DNA from: Icerya purchasi
Taxonomy: Eukaryota > Arthropoda > Insecta > Hemiptera > Monophlebidae
Direction: 5' to 3'
Length of the DNA: 64,000 bases
NCBI GenBank assembly: GCA_039619475.1
Contig: CM077115.1
Span: 444,386,792 to 444,450,791 of the forward strand
The translations under genes and the position numbers were made by a program. Numbering within the stretch: position 1 is the first letter of the stretch; the number at the start of each line of letters is the position of its first letter. Shown here piece by piece: positions 20,843 to 31,451 of this stretch. The notes below the pieces were generated by a model. The model saw only the letters and a program-made list of their open reading frames with translations. It was not told the DNA's origin and ran no database searches.

Positions 20843-21173
20843 AGCGTAGGCGCAAACTAATTAGTCACTGAGCCATTTCTAAGTTATATGTAGTATTTAG
20901 CAGTAAATGTACACACAGCTGTTTTTAAAAAAATTTGGTAAATGAGGTTTGAAATAACGTATAAGTATATTGTACTAAATTTTTTATCAATGCATTTTTA
21001 TACATTTTATTTCAAATAATTTAAAATTTCACTCCCCCTTTAAATCTGATTGTTTAGGAAAGTACTATATTTGAATTAAATATAAGTAAAATTTGCTATT
21101 TGTTGCATTCCATTTTTATATATTTTGCATTTGCTTAACATGTTTACATCAAATTACAATATGTTAATTTTAA

Positions 21174-21188
21174 AATTGAAATACTTTT
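21174..21188. repeat. 15-bp target duplication left of hammerhead insertion
   Basis: AATTGAAATACTTTT is repeated exactly at 21411-21425, bracketing the fold-back insertion. The length suggests target-primed insertion of a retroelement-derived sequence. Confidence 0.65.
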
Positions 21189-21233
21189 GATAAATAATTT
21201 TCGGAAACAACTGTGTTTTTAAAAAGATATTTA

Positions 21234-21281
21234 TTCGCTTAACGTTTCGACCAGCTTACACTGGCCATCATCAGAAGCAAA
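21234..21281 (-). ncRNA. Hammerhead-like ribozyme motif (minus strand copy)
   Basis: Minus-strand order: TTTGCTT, CTGATGA, stem GGCCAG/CTGGTC with loop TGTAAG, GAAA, CGTT, AAGCGAA. TTTGCTT pairs with AAGCGAA as a 7-bp stem I (one G-U). Stem III is reduced to the self-complementary ACGU. One extra U lies between CUGAUGA and stem II relative to the classical core. Small hammerhead variants of this sort have been reported with Penelope-like elements and cleave as dimers. The predicted cleavage would follow GUU. Fold is by eye; activity is inference. Confidence 0.6.
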
Positions 21282-21328
21282 CTTCTGATGATGGCCAGTG
21301 TAAGAAGCTGGTCGAAACGTTAAGCGAA
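21282..21328 (+). ncRNA. Hammerhead-like ribozyme motif (plus strand copy)
   Basis: Same core on the other arm: CTTCTGATGA, stem II GGCCAG/CTGGTC with a 9-nt loop (3-nt insertion), GAAACGTTAAG. Stem I pairing is only about 3 bp, because the shared centre favours the minus-strand copy. This copy is probably weaker or inactive. Confidence 0.5.
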
Positions 21329-22008
21329 TAAATATCTTTTTAAAAACACAGTTGTTTCCGAAAATTATTTATCATGAGTAATCACTGTGAAAGCTTTAAA
21401 AATTTTTAATAATTGAAATACTTTTTTTCATATTTGGCAACATGGACAGAAAGACATCGACATTAATCTTAACTTTATGTACTTTTTCTAATATAATTGG
21501 TCATAACAATGTTAATAAATCATGTTGAATACCTTAATGATTTTCAATTCTTTTCATTTTTATCTCAATTCATTAAATTCTAAATACTGTGTAGTATAAT
21601 TTTTTACAATCAACTTTAAATGATTTTTTTTAGGTTTTTAGTTAGAAAATATCTCTAAAATACGATTTTTGCAGGTAAATTTTCAAAATATTTCCGGGGG
21701 AGGGCCTCCGGGTCCCCCATTTTACTAAAGGGTACTTTATACTCACCGATAGGGCCCGCACCACAGGTTCAGCCTAGGGGCCTACAGACTCTAGATTCGG
21801 CTCTGCTTCTTATTCATCAACCTGCGCACAGTAATAAGAAGTGTATTCATTATGTTTTCAAAAACGTAAACCGCCACCGAACGCAAACGTGAATTGCGGA
21901 AACGAAAACGGAACGACAAACTGTGCAATAGCGACGAATTTGCCACATTTATACCTGACGATACGGTTTTTTGTTCGAAAACGACAGATGTAGAAAAGTT
22001 TGAAACGT

Positions 22009-22110
22009 TAAAATATAACGAACGTTACATAAAATTTTTTGGGACATTTTTTTGGTACTCTTTTTCTAATGGGGGCCGGCCTAAGAATTACGTTGTAATT
22101 AATATATATA
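22009..22110. repeat. Fragment related to the MITE at 54577-54872
   Basis: ATAACGAACGTTACATAAAA, then TGGGACATTTTTTT and AAGAATTACGTTGTAATTAAT, match in inverse orientation the left half of 54577-54872. Only one terminus is visible here. The overlapping ORF 21894-22220 runs into a microsatellite and is not accepted as a gene. Confidence 0.6.
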
Positions 22111-22363
22111 TATATATGTGTGTGTGTGTAAAACTTAACCCTTCGGACCTCCTAAGGGGGCAAGATCTCTTGACCACCAATCTTTTTTCTTTTAAAATTC
22201 TTATAGAAAAATCGTTTTAAATTGATTGCGTCATTCTTCCCCGTTTTTTATTGAAAAAAAAAAAATCTTTGCAATTGTACAACATGGCATTCAATCTTTG
22301 TTATTTCATATAAAGTAACGGGACATAAAGAATGATATAGTCATTACTATATATATATGTGAC

Positions 22364-22875
22364 CGGCTCCAAAGAAATGTCCTCATTTTGATTTTTGGAA
22401 ACAGAAAATAGTTTTCCGGGACCAAATCGGGTGAATAGGGCGGGTGCGATAAGACGGTGATCTGATTTGCGGCCTAGAACGCGTCAAAAGTGTTACGCGA
22501 CGGCGCATTGTCATGCGACAGGGTCCAACTGCTCGGATGGTGATACTCGGGCCGGGTTCGATGAATTTGACGTACCAAACGCTTCATTTCCTCCAGATAA
22601 AATTCCACATTCACAGTTTGCCCGGTTGGGACGAATTCATAATGAATGAGAGGCCCTTCGAGTCGAAAACTGTAATGAACATTGTCTTCACTTTGGGGAT
22701 TTTACTTGCCGAACTTTCGTGGGTCTTTGAGCTTTCGGACTTAACCACGCCGAAGATTTTCGTTTGGTGTGGTTGTTTTAGGTGATAGAGCTTCATCACC
22801 GAATGCTTTTTGAATTATCAAAAAAGTTTCTACGAAAGATTTAGCAAAGAACTTAATCGCACTTCGCTGTTTCAT
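22364..22875 (-). pseudogene. mariner transposase pseudogene
   Basis: Minus-strand remnants of a mariner transposase (DD34D type). The N-terminal segment reads MKQRSAIKFFAKSFVETF, followed by KAFGDEALS. After an internal deletion and frameshift come VHYSFRLEGPLIHYEFVPTG and VEFYLEEMKRLVRQIH, then SWTLSHDNAP and HPPYSPDLVPENYFLFPK. The second catalytic Asp (HDNAP) is present. The position expected to hold the third Asp (usually PxDFFLFP) reads PENYFLF, so the catalytic triad is broken. There is also a stop after FDAF. It is an inactive fossil. No crisp terminal repeats were located. Confidence 0.75.
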
Positions 22876-23079
22876 ATCGCGAACTTGCACAAGGTGTTAT
22901 GAACACCCAATACTTAACCGCGTACTACTCGGAAGCTAAGAGACTGGCAGCGCTGAAATTTTGTATACACGCTCTTTAGACTTCGTATTATATAATTTCT
23001 TGGTTGAACGAGGAATAGCGCTACTTGTATCGAGCGTAGAAAATTAATTCGGGAATTTTTCAGATACACCGTGTATATA

Positions 23080-23652
23080 AAAATGAATGTATATAGACCC
23101 CGGAACTATCCATCCGAGTGTTATAAAATTTGTACAGTTTATTTATGGGGTCGTGAGAAGCAATATAGGTTATTTAAAAGTCAAAAAAAAATAATAATAA
23201 TGATTTTTCGTAAGTTTTATTTTTAATTATTTAAATGTTGCTGGCTATGTAAAATGTTTTACTTCTTATTTTTTATGTTTATTTACGTTTTACAAGAAGA
23301 CTTGTTTTTTTATTATTTAAAGCTGAAGGTTATTGTTTAGTTTGAGTATTTGATTTTTCTTTTTTTGTTTAAAAATTGTATTTCTCTTTGGGTAAAGCTA
23401 TAGGTGAGTGACGGAAATTTATTTAGTCTAATTCGGACAGATAAATTTAATTTTAGCATTATATCGCACTCATTCACATTCCAGCTGTGTAGGCCCTCAT
23501 TTTACGCGAAACAATTTTAAATTTCACAAGAATTGAACGGTGCAGGATAACGAGAAATTTCACTTGTTTTTTAGAGCAAAATTAGAATATCGAAAAAACG
23601 TTTCCTCAAGACCAGCCAACGTTCAAGCAGGACGTGGGCCGAGTCCGCTAGT
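23080..23652 (+). mobile_element. Non-autonomous Helitron-like element
   Basis: The 5' part, with TATATAAAAATGAATGTATA, CTATCCATCCGA and GGGGTCGTGAG, resembles common arthropod Helitron 5' ends. The 3' end GGACGTGGGCCGAGTCC can form a short GGAC/GTCC hairpin, followed by GCTAG and then T, in keeping with the Helitron CTRR terminus inserted before T. There is no Rep/helicase coding sequence, so it would be non-autonomous. Confidence 0.5.
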
Positions 23653-23671
23653 ATATATATATATATATATA

Positions 23672-23990
23672 TGTCGTCGCGTTTGGCCTAGTGGGTAGAG
23701 CGCTTGACTTCCAATCCGGAGGTCTCCGGTTCGATACCGTGCAATGACAAAATATGCGCTCTAGTTTTAATATACAGCAGTTTAGTCACACTTAGGGAAC
23801 TGTATTTATAGCACGGTAGCAAGCGACTATAGTCAGTTTCAATTATAGTCGTACATATTAGCGTCGCATGGAAATATTCAGCCGGCGAACAATTGTGCCA
23901 ACATGAGTAGGCCGTCGTCTTGGTTAGCTTTGCCCACTGATAACCTTTCACTCGTTAGTCAGATTGCGCTCCGGTCGGTTTCTGTGCTCT
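23672..23990 (+). mobile_element. tRNA-derived SINE
   Basis: The first ~75 bp look like a tRNA. An A-box-like TGGCCTAGTGGGTAGAGCG is followed by an anticodon-loop-like CTTCCAATC and a B-box GGTTCGATACC. The acceptor stem GTCGTCG pairs only partly with the 3' end, and the sequence runs on into a non-tRNA body. That pattern fits a SINE head with internal Pol III promoter rather than a functional tRNA gene. The 3' boundary is uncertain. Confidence 0.55.
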
Positions 23991-24092
23991 TCAGAATAGC
24001 GCTGCTACTTTATGCTTGCGGATAAAACTCACACTCGTAATTCGCCGAGTTTTCCAAAGATAGCAGCAAGACAAGTTCTAATTTTATAAGCG

Positions 24093-24293
24093 GTGATTTG
24101 GGACGCCGATCATATCTTTTTTGAATGTCCATTCCTTTCTGTCAAACGTTATATTTTATATTCTTATCTGCTGAAACTCAACATAGCCCTTATTGCGCAT
24201 CTTATATTTTGTCTTTCTCCTCGCCATCCATTATTTCAACCATTAGTTTCTTTATACTGCCCATATCTGATCGAATCAGAATTTAACTAACTG
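24093..24293 (+). pseudogene. I-type LINE C-terminal fragment
   Basis: The reading contains DADHIFFECPFLSVKR, which is like the Cys/His-rich tail after RNase H in I-clade LINEs (compare CDSNHFFSEC at 38.7 kb and CDPNHIMFGC at 25.0 kb). Only the tail is present, ending in LIESEFN and a stop. It is a truncated fragment. Confidence 0.5.
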
Positions 24294-24379
24294 TTCTTTT
24301 CCTTCTTGTTGTTTCTGGGTGTAGGCCCTTGGTTACCGTGTCCAAATGGAGAGGGGGGCGTTGCTCCATGCAAAATATC

Positions 24380-25265
24380 AAAAGTATTACAGATAGCAAT
24401 GTATTTTTTGCTTTAATTGAAAAACCTGCAACTCGTCTCGGAGATCATATAAGTTCGTTAAAACTTTGCTAAGGAAAGCCATCGGATCATCACCTATCTC
24501 TCGCAAGCTCCTTATCCTGTCGGATAAAGCGTGCTGTAGGCTATTGCTCTCCCTTCTCACTCAACCGACTACGTCATTCTTCTTATTCGCTCCTTGATTC
24601 ATGATCTCTTCCTTTTCCACTTAATCCAAATAGATTTCTTTTGGATTCCTGGCCATGCCGGAATCGAGCGAAATGAGTTAATTGACACTCATTCGCTCGA
24701 TTATCTTCCTCTTCTGGTAGGTTTCTTCCAGTTTTCTCAGCTTCCAATATTGCAGCTACTCATTCCATACTATGGTTTAACCATCCTGCGTCTCCTCATT
24801 CTCCAACCTGGACTCCTTTTTCTTGTCTATTCAACCTTCCCTTCCACGCTTCCCCTGGTTTTTTAACTTTCCTTCTATGCGTCGCTCCAATCTGTCTACG
24901 ATTTGCCGCCTGTGTTTTACGCATAATTTGCTCCCTTCCTCGCTGTTCCCTTATTCTCTCGTACCTTCTCCTTATTGTCCATTGCACCCCTATCCAGCAA
25001 TCAATTTGTGATCCCAATCATATAATGTTTGGTTGTTCGTCGCTTTCAACTTAACAAACTTATTTTCATTCTTTCTTTTTACAAATCGGTATTCCCACTT
25101 CATACTGCGTTTCGTTCATTCCCTTCCTTCTCCTTCTGTTATCCAAGCTCCTAATTCTTTTTGGTCGGCTATCTCTGATCGTGTTAGGATCTGAGTCTCT
25201 CTGGCCCCTTTGTTCCATTGTTCTTAAGCCAATGTCTCATGTTGACGAACTCAAAAAAAAAAAAA
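24380..25265 (+). pseudogene. I-type LINE 3' end with RNase H remnant and poly(A)
   Basis: The reading FFWIPGHAGIERNELIDTHS at about 24630-24690 is the end of an RNase H domain (WxPGHxGIxxNExxD). Further on, near 25005-25050, CDPNHIMFGCSSLST fits the terminal Cys/His motif of this family. The 3' UTR shares GGCTATCTCTGATCGT, GATCTGAGTCT and ATGTTGACGAAC with 34.7-34.8 kb and ends in 13 A. The frame is broken in several places; 5' truncation is typical of LINE insertion. Confidence 0.75.
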
Positions 25266-25269
25266 GATT

Positions 25270-26560
25270 TTGCGTGAAGAAGAAGCGATTCATGCCGAGA
25301 TTACTGTTTATATTTTCACATTTTCTGTTGAACAGTTTTGACTAGAGTCTTTAAAGTGATTCACAATCTTTACAGCTTTATCCAAAGCTTTCTTTAATGA
25401 TGATGAAATTTTCTTCTTTTCGCTTTAGGAGCATGTCGATGCTAAATGTAATGGCTATCGTCCGAAGCTACATTTTTAATTTTTGCTGATATGTTTACTT
25501 GTCGTGCAGTTTGCCCCGTCGCTGTGCACATTTCAAGCAACGCTTCATTCGTGTAATAATCTATGACATTGAGTGATATTGGTCTCTCGGAGCAAGCGCA
25601 GAAAAACAAATATTTTTCAATATAGAATGACCGAAAATATAGCTCGCCAGTACGAGAAATATGGAAAGTCCAGCAATATCTCTGACTTCCATTAAGTTGC
25701 TTCGTAAAACATATCAGAACAATTTAATCTGTCAATTTGTTTTCGATACGATCAGATAATGGCATTTTCATTATCAGTTTTTACAAATTTATTTCAGATG
25801 AGCACACTATATGGTTTGATGCGATTCTTTGTTTTTAAAAAAAAAGCTAATGTTTTGTTTCTTTAAATTTGCGTTGGTTAATGTGGAAGTGTCGTTTTAA
25901 TTTTATTATTGGCAGCGATGAGCTATTTAGCAGTATTTTTTTACAAACGAGGTATTCCTTCGTGTTTTTAATGAGTATAAATCGGAAAGATAAAATTCAT
26001 TCCATTTTCTTTTTTTTAGAATATCATTTTAATGTTCGTTTCTGTTTCTTGGTTTCTCAATAATTGCTATACAACGTACACTGCAGTGGCGGCAGTAGAA
26101 ATCGTTTTTTTTTCTGCGAGGGGTGGGATTGCCATCTCAAAGTTTCCTTTATTCATTTTCAGTTCCGGAAGCAAATAACGGAGAATAATTGAAACCATAT
26201 TTGGTTAATAATATTTTCGTGCCTCTTTAAATGTCCCAAACTATTATTCATCGATAATTCCGCATTGAAAAAAAAAAAAATACAAAATTTCAAAGGGTAT
26301 CTTCGATATCTGTCTTGGGTTTGGTTCTAACACACGTCTTTTTTTCTTTCTTGCTTTCTGCGTCTACTGAAGTGTATCAACCACCTTTAATAGGATTAAA
26401 GTCAAAGGCCAAAATATAAAACAAATAAGTTTTTTGTAATTAACTGATAAATTATTTTGAACAATCAGCAATAAATATTTGTTACTCATCATAAAAACAG
26501 ACCCGTTATTATAGTTGAAAAATTTAAGAGAAGAAGGTAGTTTTTTCGTTATCATTCACG
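25270..26560. other. No recognised feature
   Basis: AT-rich DNA with T-tracts and short ORFs only. A GTGGCGGCAG...GGGGTGGGA stretch near 26085-26130 looks like a transposon terminus, but no partner was found. Confidence 0.6.
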
Positions 26561-26564
26561 TTTA

Positions 26565-26760
26565 ATCGGCTGCATATTTTATAATACGAATGAAAAAGAA
26601 TTTTTATAAAATGTATTATATTTATTTTCAAATCAAATCAAATCAAAATTTATTTAGAAATGAAATTACATTACAACTCTTTATATACAATACAATTTAC
26701 ATTTAGTATTACAAACTTGTATGAAGAAATAAAAGTTGAAAACAAATTAAAAGGTCTTTT
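26565..26760 (-). mobile_element. Probable LINE 3' end with (TTTGA)n-type tail
   Basis: On the minus strand an AT-rich 3' UTR-like stretch with AAATAAATTTTGATT ends in tandem TGATTTGATTTGATTTG. A simple tandem repeat tail is common for some insect LINE families. There is no coding sequence attached, so the family is unknown. Confidence 0.35.
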
Positions 26761-26769
26761 GTAAACTTA

Positions 26770-29030
26770 TATAATATTTGATAATAATATTAGAGTTATG
26801 TAAAAAAAAACTGTTAAGTCAGTAAACCACAAATGCACATATCTTGCGCGACATTGTGGTTACTGAAGAAAAGTCTAATATTTAAATTATTCTAAACTAA
26901 AGCCGATTGGGGCAGTATGTATACTTGTACACAGTTAGTGTGTTTTTAGTGTTTAACACACTCATATTCCTATACATATAGATAAGTACATACATACACA
27001 CACATATGGACACATTCGCAAAATATATATAAATATATGCATCGACACATTTATATACAATTACATGCGCAAATCATTTACACCCATGGACATGTGAACA
27101 TAATTTGGTATTATTCAGTATAATATGGATATGCATGTTTTTTTAAAATGTATTTTCTTTTAAATTATAATATAAATATATGTGCCGCGTGTAACTCTAC
27201 CTGAGCTATTACGGAACCTAGGTTCAGTTTAAGTTACAGTAGGCGATACAGTGTCTATTGGATGCTGCAAAATTCAAAACCACCCGAATACAGTCCAGCT
27301 GGTTTGACAACAGACACAATCGAGTGACTTAAAACACTGAGAGTATTTAAACAGATGCTCTACAGTTGGCAAGGCCGTGAGCCCACACAGTGGGTAAGAA
27401 GATGGAGATTTTGATGGTTTTTTTTCTTATCGAAAATATCTCTTGTCCGTTTTGCTTTTATCCTGATTCGGTAACAAAATTCTCTTTTTTAAGTATATAT
27501 ATAATTGTTTTTTTGTATGTGTTTTTTCTTCCTTTTCATTTCTTCCCACTGCGTTTGTCGTTAGAAAGAAAATTATTCTTATTAAATCTAAAACAGAGTA
27601 AATTTTGTATTATTTAGGTAATATATTGAATCGTTTCTTCACTTCATTCGGGTTTCTTTATTTTATTTTACTTCTATTTGTGCAATTATTTATTTTTACT
27701 GTTCTTCGCGCTGTGTATTATGTTTTTATCATTATTTCTCGGTTATTCTGTTAAAGTATAGTTTCCAGATGTATTTATAGCTTTACTATTTTATTTCCTA
27801 TGCTCCTGTTGGTATATTAATGTTTTAAGAATTTTTCCTGCAATTTTTAACGTTTTTCATTTATATTCTAACTATAAAATTTTTTGTATAATTTGGAATT
27901 TTTCATTGTTTCACGTTCGATACTTTTATGGCTTCTATCTTTTTTTATGAGTTATAATTATTAGGTATACAAAATTTTACGGAAGTTGGTGCATAAATTA
28001 AATCTATTTAAGTTACTTTGTTTTTATAAATAATTTTTTCATTTCTTTCTAATTTTATAATTTGTCCGTTGGGTTTACTGTACTTTTATAATCCATCACT
28101 CGCGCTCTATGCGCACAAATGGGATTTTTTTTTTAATAATAATAAACTAATAAAAATATTTAACTTTATTTGATATTCTCGGTTTCCCAGTTTTCCAAAT
28201 TCACAGAGAGACAACAGTCCAATTTTTAGCAATAATGGTTCAATTTCGTATTTCACATTTTTATTTTAAGTACTGTAGTGACGTTCTGCAGCCTTTCGAA
28301 AGAACGTAATTATGTATTTTTACATTTTTATCGTGTTTTTTTTTACTTTTCAATAGTGGTAAAGTATGACATTTATGATATTGTATTTTCGAAATTCGAT
28401 AAGTTAAAAAATCACCTAAAATTAAAACATGAACACACTTATTCAAAGTTTTTGTTTATAAATCTTATTTGTGTAGAACATGAGTTTTATAATCGAAGCA
28501 CTGACGTTTGAATAAACTATTTTTTTCTTTTATGAGATATTAATCTTAAAAAAGAAGAATTACTCTATAAAAAAAAAAAAAAAAAAACACTTAAAAATTG
28601 CACATTATAAAAGCACATTTAAATGGAAAATTTTAAACCGACAGAGAATATTATGTGTAGAATTAGATGTAAAAAGATGATTTTCAGAGGTGTACTAAAT
28701 TTTAAGTAATGATTAAATATATTATGTTATCCTGGAAAGAAAATGAAAAGTTCAAAATTGCCTTTTTTGTAGAGATAGATTTATTGTTAACAAATTTTAC
28801 TGTGAACAATCATGAAAATTGTGTAAACGAGTATAAAAAATTATAAAGAATCACAAATTGAAAATAGATTTGTTACGATTTAAAAAAACTGTAAAATTTA
28901 AATTATTCGTATATCAAAATTAAGTTTATTTCGGTACTTAATTCTAATGAATTTTAATTCGTATAATCAATTCTTATTGAAGCGAACTGCTCACTTATTG
29001 TTAGCGTTTTCTCTTTTAATTTCTAAAGCA
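26770..29030. other. No recognised gene
   Basis: AT-rich, with TA-rich patches. Positions 27180-27410 are less AT-rich (ACCTGAGCTATTACGGAACC and following) and could be a short unannotated repeat or exon. The ORF there does not look like a known family. Confidence 0.5.
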
Positions 29031-29037
29031 TACTCAA

Positions 29038-29440
29038 GCCTGGACTTAGGGGGATCCAGGGGGCTGCAACCCCGGGCCTCGCCGTATAAAGGGGCCCCAA
29101 GAGACACCCACTTCCGACATGTAATAAACTATTAATCTATCATTTGTCATATACATCAACTTTTTTTAAAATAAATAAAATTAACTTTACAGGAGCAAAT
29201 GCATTTTTTAATAAATCTATTTGTTAACAAATCTTGTATCCATTTTGGAAACTTCGTAATAGTAAAATTTCAAGTTCCATAAAACGTACCAGAAATTTGT
29301 TTTAAGGTATAACGAGTCGGAATTCTACGTTTTTAGGAAATATCTGTATGAATGTGTATGCGTGTGTACACGCGCAACACATTATCCTTTTATGCAAATT
29401 TTTGGTTAAAATTTGCTGAAAAATTCATTGTTTAAAATTA

Positions 29441-29488
<48 letters not shown>

Positions 29489-29690
29489 GCATCGAAAATT
29501 CTACCCATTGTCTATATGATATTTAGTTTTTTGTTTACATTAATAATTAAATGTTAATTCGTGAATTCAAAATAATATAATTAAATTAAATTAAAGAAAA
29601 TTTAGTTATTCTATAAAACTGATAATTTTGTCACTTCCGAAAAGAGCCCCTAATATTTCCGTAGCCCCGGGCCTAAACACACTTAATCCA
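29038..29690. mobile_element. Non-autonomous hAT-like element
   Basis: Left end CCTGGACTTAGGGGGATCC continues to CCCCGGGCCTCGCCG and GGGGCCCC. The right end, read on the minus strand, has GGCCCGGGGCTACGG and TATTAGGGGCTC. GC-rich inverted ends around an AT-rich core with an internal TA microsatellite (about 29447-29482) resemble insect hAT derivatives. I could not find a clean 8-bp duplication. Confidence 0.45.
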
Positions 29691-29699
29691 TTACATATT

Positions 29700-31130
29700 T
29701 TATGTGACTTTATCAATAAAAAGTATCAAGAGTAAAAGGTGAAACTTAGTTTTTAATTAATTAATAATATTTTAAAGTTTATAATTTTTTAAAACAATAG
29801 AAGTGTTGTTTTAATAAATCTGTATTCTTTTTATGTGTGACGCTTGATTTTTGTCATGGAATTAACAATATTTTTGAATATTTCATTTATTTACATATTT
29901 GACATTTTTACTAAATTTCGCGGATTTTAACAAGTAATTATTTATATTTTGCTATGAACGATTGAACTGTGTATATTGACTGAATTATTTACATTTAATT
30001 ATTCATATTCTCACTACCGATAATTATAAATATCAAGCGGGGATAACGAAGAAAAGAACGATGAAAGAGGCGCGATCGTGTCCTATTGCAAATTTCCGCA
30101 ATTATGCTGTTACTTCAAGTTAACTTAATGTTTTAGCAGCTATTGTTGTGTACGAAAATTTTTATTTCTGAAAATGTCTATCCTGATTTGGTTGCGCTGT
30201 GTTTGTGATTAATGAATTGTCAACAATTGTGTTTGTTGATTTGTAATTCAATAAGTTAAAGCAGTTTGTGCTTATGTATTAATTATTAGAAATTATATCG
30301 TAATGAATTATTTTTAAATGATTTTCGGCTATGTTTCCTTACGCTGATTTTTGATTAAATCCGTAAACGGGTAAATATCTTATATTTTTCTTATATTCTT
30401 AAGTTAATTGTACAATATGGTGATTTAATGTTTTTAAATGTATTCGCACATAGTTCATACTTTTACGTTCTTATCTGTAGATTATATTGTTTTGATTGAA
30501 ATTTGTAACGGATATACAGCGCAGTTTATAAGTGGCCCTACAGTTATCGGACATAATTTAAATAACGTTTCAAAAATATGTCCTGTTGATGTTAGAAATT
30601 GAGTTTTCGGTATAAACCGGGTTAACGTAATTTTTTTTTTTTCAACACCTTCAAAAGATTACATTATCTACTATCGCGAAAATTGTTTTCTGATGATATT
30701 CAGAGTAACTATTTTTTTCGCATGGTATGTACGGGGACATCGTTTCAACCGCCTTAAAAGTTTTAAATGTTTAATATAGTTAATGTTTATAGTTTTTTTT
30801 TATTTTTTTAGTGTTTAGAAAGCTCTGTTTAATTGCTTTTGTAGGCCATGTTACATGTGAAATATATACGCTAAAATTAAATAAAAAAAGTCTTTTTTCG
30901 AGTAGTCTTAGATACACATTTATATTCGTGAGAACGTATGTGAATTTTGACAGTGAACTGTGAAGATTTAATCCATCATGTTGAATGTTTAGATTGTACC
31001 TTGCGTTTATGAGAATCCATAATCCTAATGAGTATATTATTGTTCTTTTTGCGCAATTTATATTTATACTTTTAAAAGAGCATTTTCTTTTATTTAGCTT
31101 TTATTTATCAGTTCATTCTTGACAATATCT
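29700..31130. other. No recognised feature
   Basis: AT-rich intergenic-type sequence. No ORF above background and no repeat boundary found. Confidence 0.6.
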
Positions 31131-31139
31131 TCTCCATCT

Positions 31140-31345
31140 AGTTTCTATGTGGTATAAGTTTAAACTTCTCGTCACTGATTTTCCTTAAAGGATCTTAAAT
31201 CATCTTTTCATCTTTTTACGCAAACGCTCTACTTTCCGCGTATCTTCTGGTTTTCAAGATCCTATTCTGTTGTTGGTCCATCTTTCTTCTAACCCCACAT
31301 GTCCTGCCCATTCTCATTTGCTGCGTTGTACTACGTCTATTATGA
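31140..31345 (-). pseudogene. RTE-type LINE C-terminal fragment
   Basis: With frame changes, the minus strand reads MRMGRTCG, RKMDQQQNRIL and PRRYAES, then RKRWKDDLRS. This matches the tail seen in many endonuclease-reverse transcriptases (WAGHVAR...RILxWxPR...RWxDDI). It is a short decayed fragment. Confidence 0.5.
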
Positions 31346-31451
31346 ACTATTTCTTATTGTGGCTTCATTTAAATGAATTCAAAATATTAAATTTCATCAT
31401 CTGATATTATTTCCATACTAACTATAGCGTCGGGGAAAAAAAAAAAGGGTA

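Larger units (their letters stand above)
21189..21410. mobile_element. 222-bp inverted hammerhead-bearing insertion (Penelope-like/retrozyme-like)
   Basis: Near-perfect inverted repeat: arm 21188-21277 and arm 21282-21374 differ by a 3-nt insertion (AAG/AGA) in the right arm and are separated by only 4 nt. A 36-nt unique tail follows, then the second copy of the 15-bp duplication. Each arm, read away from the centre, carries a hammerhead-like core. Head-to-head copies of such motifs are known for terminal repeats of Penelope-like retroelements. No reverse transcriptase is present here, so this is a minimal derivative. Confidence 0.65.
20843..21805 (+). mobile_element. 3' non-coding region and right terminus of the host hAT element
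   Basis: AT-rich 3' region of the hAT element, carrying the hammerhead fold-back insertion at 21189-21410. The GC-rich terminal part (about 21690-21805, with GGGGGAGGGCCTCCGGG and GGGCCCGCACC) resembles 3' ends of insect hAT elements with ZMYM-like transposases. The last bases, CTAGATTCGGCTCTG, read on the other strand as a CAGAGCCG-type hAT terminus. The matching left terminus is outside the window, so the 8-bp duplication cannot be checked. Confidence 0.6.

Noticed and set aside
22467..22785. Plus-strand ORFs at 22467-22649 and 22513-22785
   Set aside because: They are antisense shadows of the mariner pseudogene.
23675..23745. Functional tRNA gene
   Set aside because: Acceptor stem pairing is incomplete and the sequence continues as a SINE-like body, so it is a tRNA-derived SINE head.
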